64,000 bases of DNA, taken from positions 4,633,519 to 4,697,518 of the forward strand of contig CM039514.1 in assembly GCA_022432975.1 (NCBI GenBank), written 5' to 3'. How positions within the stretch are numbered: the first letter of the stretch is position 1; each line of letters begins with the position of its first letter. Of the stretch, positions 61,795 to 64,000 are shown piece after piece. A model generated the notes under the pieces. The model had not been told where the DNA came from. It did not search any database and saw only the letters and a list, made by a program, of their open reading frames with translations. A program made the position numbers and the translations under genes. The DNA comes from Begonia masoniana (lineage: Eukaryota; Streptophyta; Magnoliopsida; Cucurbitales; Begoniaceae).

Positions 61795-62345
61795 TATTTA
61801 TCAATAATTTGGACACTGCTGTTCATTTACCTGGTAAATTTATTACGTTTAGGTATTCCATTTCTTCAGGTATTAGAATGTTCACTTTGAATGTATTTTA
61901 TTTTTGGGTAAAGTCTAATTTACACTTTAATTTTGAGATCATTTATGAATTAGACTTTTTTTTTTATATATAAATTGAATCGTTATTTTTTATTTATCAA
62001 TAATTTGGACACTGCTGTTCATTTACCTGGTAAATTTATTACGTTTACGTATTCCATTTGTTCAGGTATTAGAATGTTCACTTTGAATGTATTTTATTCT
62101 TGGGTAAAGTCTAATTTACACTTTAATTTTGAGATCATTTATGAATTAGACTTTTTTTTATATATATAAATTGAACATCTATTATTTATTTATTAATAAT
62201 TTAGACATTGTTGTTAATTTATCGGGTAAATTTAGTATGTGTACGTATTCTATTTGTTCAAGTATTTAAATCTGATTTTTAATTTTGTTAGACGATTTCT
62301 AACATGATTTTGAACTCTATTGATATGACAATTTCTAACATGATA
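61795..62345. repeat. 196-bp tandem repeat, about three copies
   Basis: Units begin at 61795, 61991 and 62187 with TATTTATCAATAATTTGGAC or a variant. The first two are almost identical and the third is diverged. A partial copy lies at 59797-59880. Confidence 0.85.
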
Positions 62346-63704
62346 TCGACAATATATTGTTCGTTGTTGTTGCTGACTTCAAATGGAGGTCATTTCCTTA
62401 TATGGTGTCGGAGATAGACCCCCGGTTTTCAGGCAAAATAATTAAAATCGAGGGGCTGTTTCGAGGCGACAACCTCATATTCTCAATCTTACCAAAAAAT
62501 ATGGCCAACAACGGGAGACCGTTTCGGGGCGGTGACCCTTTGTTCTCGAATACCTCTAAAATGGGGAGGCAGGAACAGGAAGTCGTTGGGGGGCAGGGAC
62601 CCTTCTTTCTCGAATCACGTGCGGTGCACATTGGACAGGGGATCCATGTCCCCCACATCGACCCCCGACCCAATACGTCCAGCGCCATGTAAGCATTGGA
62701 CAAAACGGGGGGTGATCGACCTTCCGTTCTCAGCGTTAATTCAGAACGAGGGGTGATCGGCCACCAACCAGGGTTTGATTTTTTACATTTTTTATAGCTT
62801 AAGGTTTTAGTTGTTAGAGTTTTTAGTTTAAAAAGTATTTCAAATTAAAGTCATACTTTGAGGTTTAAATTGATTTTAACCATAAAAAATAAAAACTCCT
62901 GATCAAACAAACGCGAATATGTTTTTTTTTTTTAGTTCCCATGTTTTATTTTATTTGTTAACGTGTTGATTTCATCCTTTTCTCATTGGAATTGGTAATT
63001 TAACAACTTCATTGATTTTCGGAGAAGTTTCACAATGTCAGCTAAAACAGTACCTGTACAGGAGGAAGTAGGCGTAATAAGGGAAGACGGGTCGGAAGAG
63101 ACGGTTTCTCTGCTGCAACCCAACAGTTCATTTGGAGAAGTCTCCATTGTTTGTAACATTCCTCATCCTTATACTGTCCTGAGTTTGTGAATTATGCAGG
63201 CTCGTGAGGCTGTACAAACAGTCTTTTACAAATATTCTTGAAATATACTTTTGTGATGGGCGGAAAATCTTGAACAACTTACTAAAAGTAATATTTCCTT
63301 TTCATTTTATTGCTCTAAAGCTTCACTTACAGAGATCTTAGTTTTCTCCAGCATTATACATAGGCCGATTTTGTTTTGATAGGGAAAGGAATCTAACATT
63401 CGAGTAAAGCAACTAGAGTCGGACATCACATTTCATATAGGAAGGCAGGAGGCAGAGCTGTCGTTGAAGGTGAATAGCGCTGCTTATTATGGAGAACTGC
63501 ATCAACTGAAAGGTCTTATCCGAGCAGGAGCTGATCCAAAGAAGGTTGATTATGATGGAAGGTCGCCTTTGGTATGGACTACTCATTCATTAGTTTTTAT
63601 GAATGCACGTGTTTCTAACGTCGGACTAAGTTACACCAGGCATTGCTGAAACATGTTCACGACACAACCACTGGCCCAATAGGAGGGTTAAAAAATTAAA
63701 ATGT
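62346..63704 (+). repeat. Partial duplicate of the SKOR locus (Mutator arm to exon 9)
   Basis: Collinear with 24031-24711 and 29491-30222, i.e. the right arm of the Mutator-like element, the rest of SKOR intron 7, exons 8 and 9, and the start of intron 9. The copia element is absent. Similarity begins abruptly near 62346 and ends near 63704. Confidence 0.92.
63062..63571 (+). pseudogene. SKOR exons 8 and 9, duplicated and frameshifted
   Basis: Exon 8' (63062-63287) is 226 nt against 222 in the parent gene: 3 nt are inserted after GAGGAAGTAGGC, and 1 nt near 63180. The latter shifts the frame and gives a TGA at 63188-63190, inside the cyclic-nucleotide-binding-like domain. Exon 9' (63383-63571) is unbroken and differs by few bases. 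The other exons are not in this window. A larger duplicate continuing beyond the window is unlikely, since similarity stops at 63704. Confidence 0.9.
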
Positions 63705-64000
63705 GGGATCCCTCCATTGTGATGACCATCAAATTAAATTTTGAAGAAAAAATTAGAGGAACTTTCCGCGCCCACCTTCCTTCAAGGAAGTGTCCCCTTG
63801 AAGCCTCTATAAATAGAGGCTTCAAGCACACTCTTCAACCATCCGAAAGCATAAGAAGAATCAACAAAGAAGAGTTCTTCTATGAGAAGAAGGAGAGTGA
63901 TAGTGAGAATTTTGGAAGGAGAGAAAAGAAAGAGTCTGAGAAAAAAATAGGTGTGGTATGTTTGAGTACAGCAAAAGTGGTAATTTTTCTTAGTGAATAT
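63702..64000 (+). mobile_element. Probable LTR start, cut by the window end
   Basis: Sequence unrelated to the SKOR copy begins at TGTGGGATCCC. A TATA box follows about 105 bp later, and then a purine-rich leader (GAAGAAGGAGAG type). This resembles the promoter part of an LTR or a pararetrovirus-like element; the rest is outside the window. Confidence 0.45.
63797..63826 (+). promoter_or_regulatory. TATA box inside a perfect inverted repeat
   Basis: CTTGAAGCCTCTAT and its exact complement are separated only by AA, so TATAAATA sits at the centre of a 14-bp perfect palindrome arm pair. A smaller inverted repeat (CTTCC/GGAAG around CTTCAAGG) lies just upstream at about 63776-63790. Confidence 0.7.

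Noticed and set aside
62398..62703. ORFs on both strands in the GC-rich Mutator arms (also 22135-22570 and 24165-24446)
   Set aside because: They arise from inverted-repeat arm sequence with low stop density and are not conserved as proteins.

Overview
This window is nuclear DNA from a flowering plant, most likely a eudicot. Genes are split by AT-rich GT-AG introns, the proteins are plant-specific or plant-type families (SKOR potassium channel, PPR-DYW, NPF transporter), and introns and spacers are full of plant transposons. The species cannot be named from the sequence alone. All joins below were made by eye from splice sites, phase and remembered family sequences, without database searches.

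Layout. 1-2.7 kb: a small GFA/CENP-V zinc protein gene with a 1.6 kb intron in its 5' UTR. About 3.6 kb: a 5S-rRNA-derived remnant, probably a TRIM element. 4.1-6.8 kb (+): a complete four-exon microsomal glutathione S-transferase 3 gene whose last intron carries a 1.2 kb hAT element. 7.5-13.0 kb (-): a complete five-exon gene for the 75 kDa subunit of mitochondrial complex I. 15.9-35.4 kb (+): a 13-exon SKOR/GORK-type outward potassium channel gene. Intron 7 holds a Mutator-like element and a full-length Ty1/copia element with identical LTRs; intron 11 holds a gag-only gypsy-type element.

35.6-48 kb is a gene graveyard: a decayed PPR-DYW editing-factor gene (-), a copied 5' end of the ERGIC3-like gene, a frameshifted ERO1 gene (+), a truncated IMP1 mitochondrial peptidase gene with a tandemly doubled exon (-), and a 5'-truncated hAT transposase. 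A 501-base run of C follows. 49.2-59.6 kb (+): the complete 11-exon ERGIC3/ERV46-like secretory cargo receptor gene. 59.8-62.4 kb: fragments of an NPF7-type transporter and of a conserved plant gene, joined at a hairpin-like junction and bracketed by inverted and direct repeats. 62.3-63.7 kb: a partial copy of the SKOR locus (Mutator arm plus exons 8 and 9) that lacks the copia insertion. The window ends in a probable LTR with a TATA box inside a perfect inverted repeat.

The intact genes serve separate housekeeping roles: glutathione/lipid peroxide metabolism, respiration, potassium release and ER-Golgi cycling. They do not form a pathway or operon. The notable content is structural: repeated duplication, pseudogene formation and transposition that can be put in relative order from the window itself. 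I found no new defence-like or biosynthetic system.
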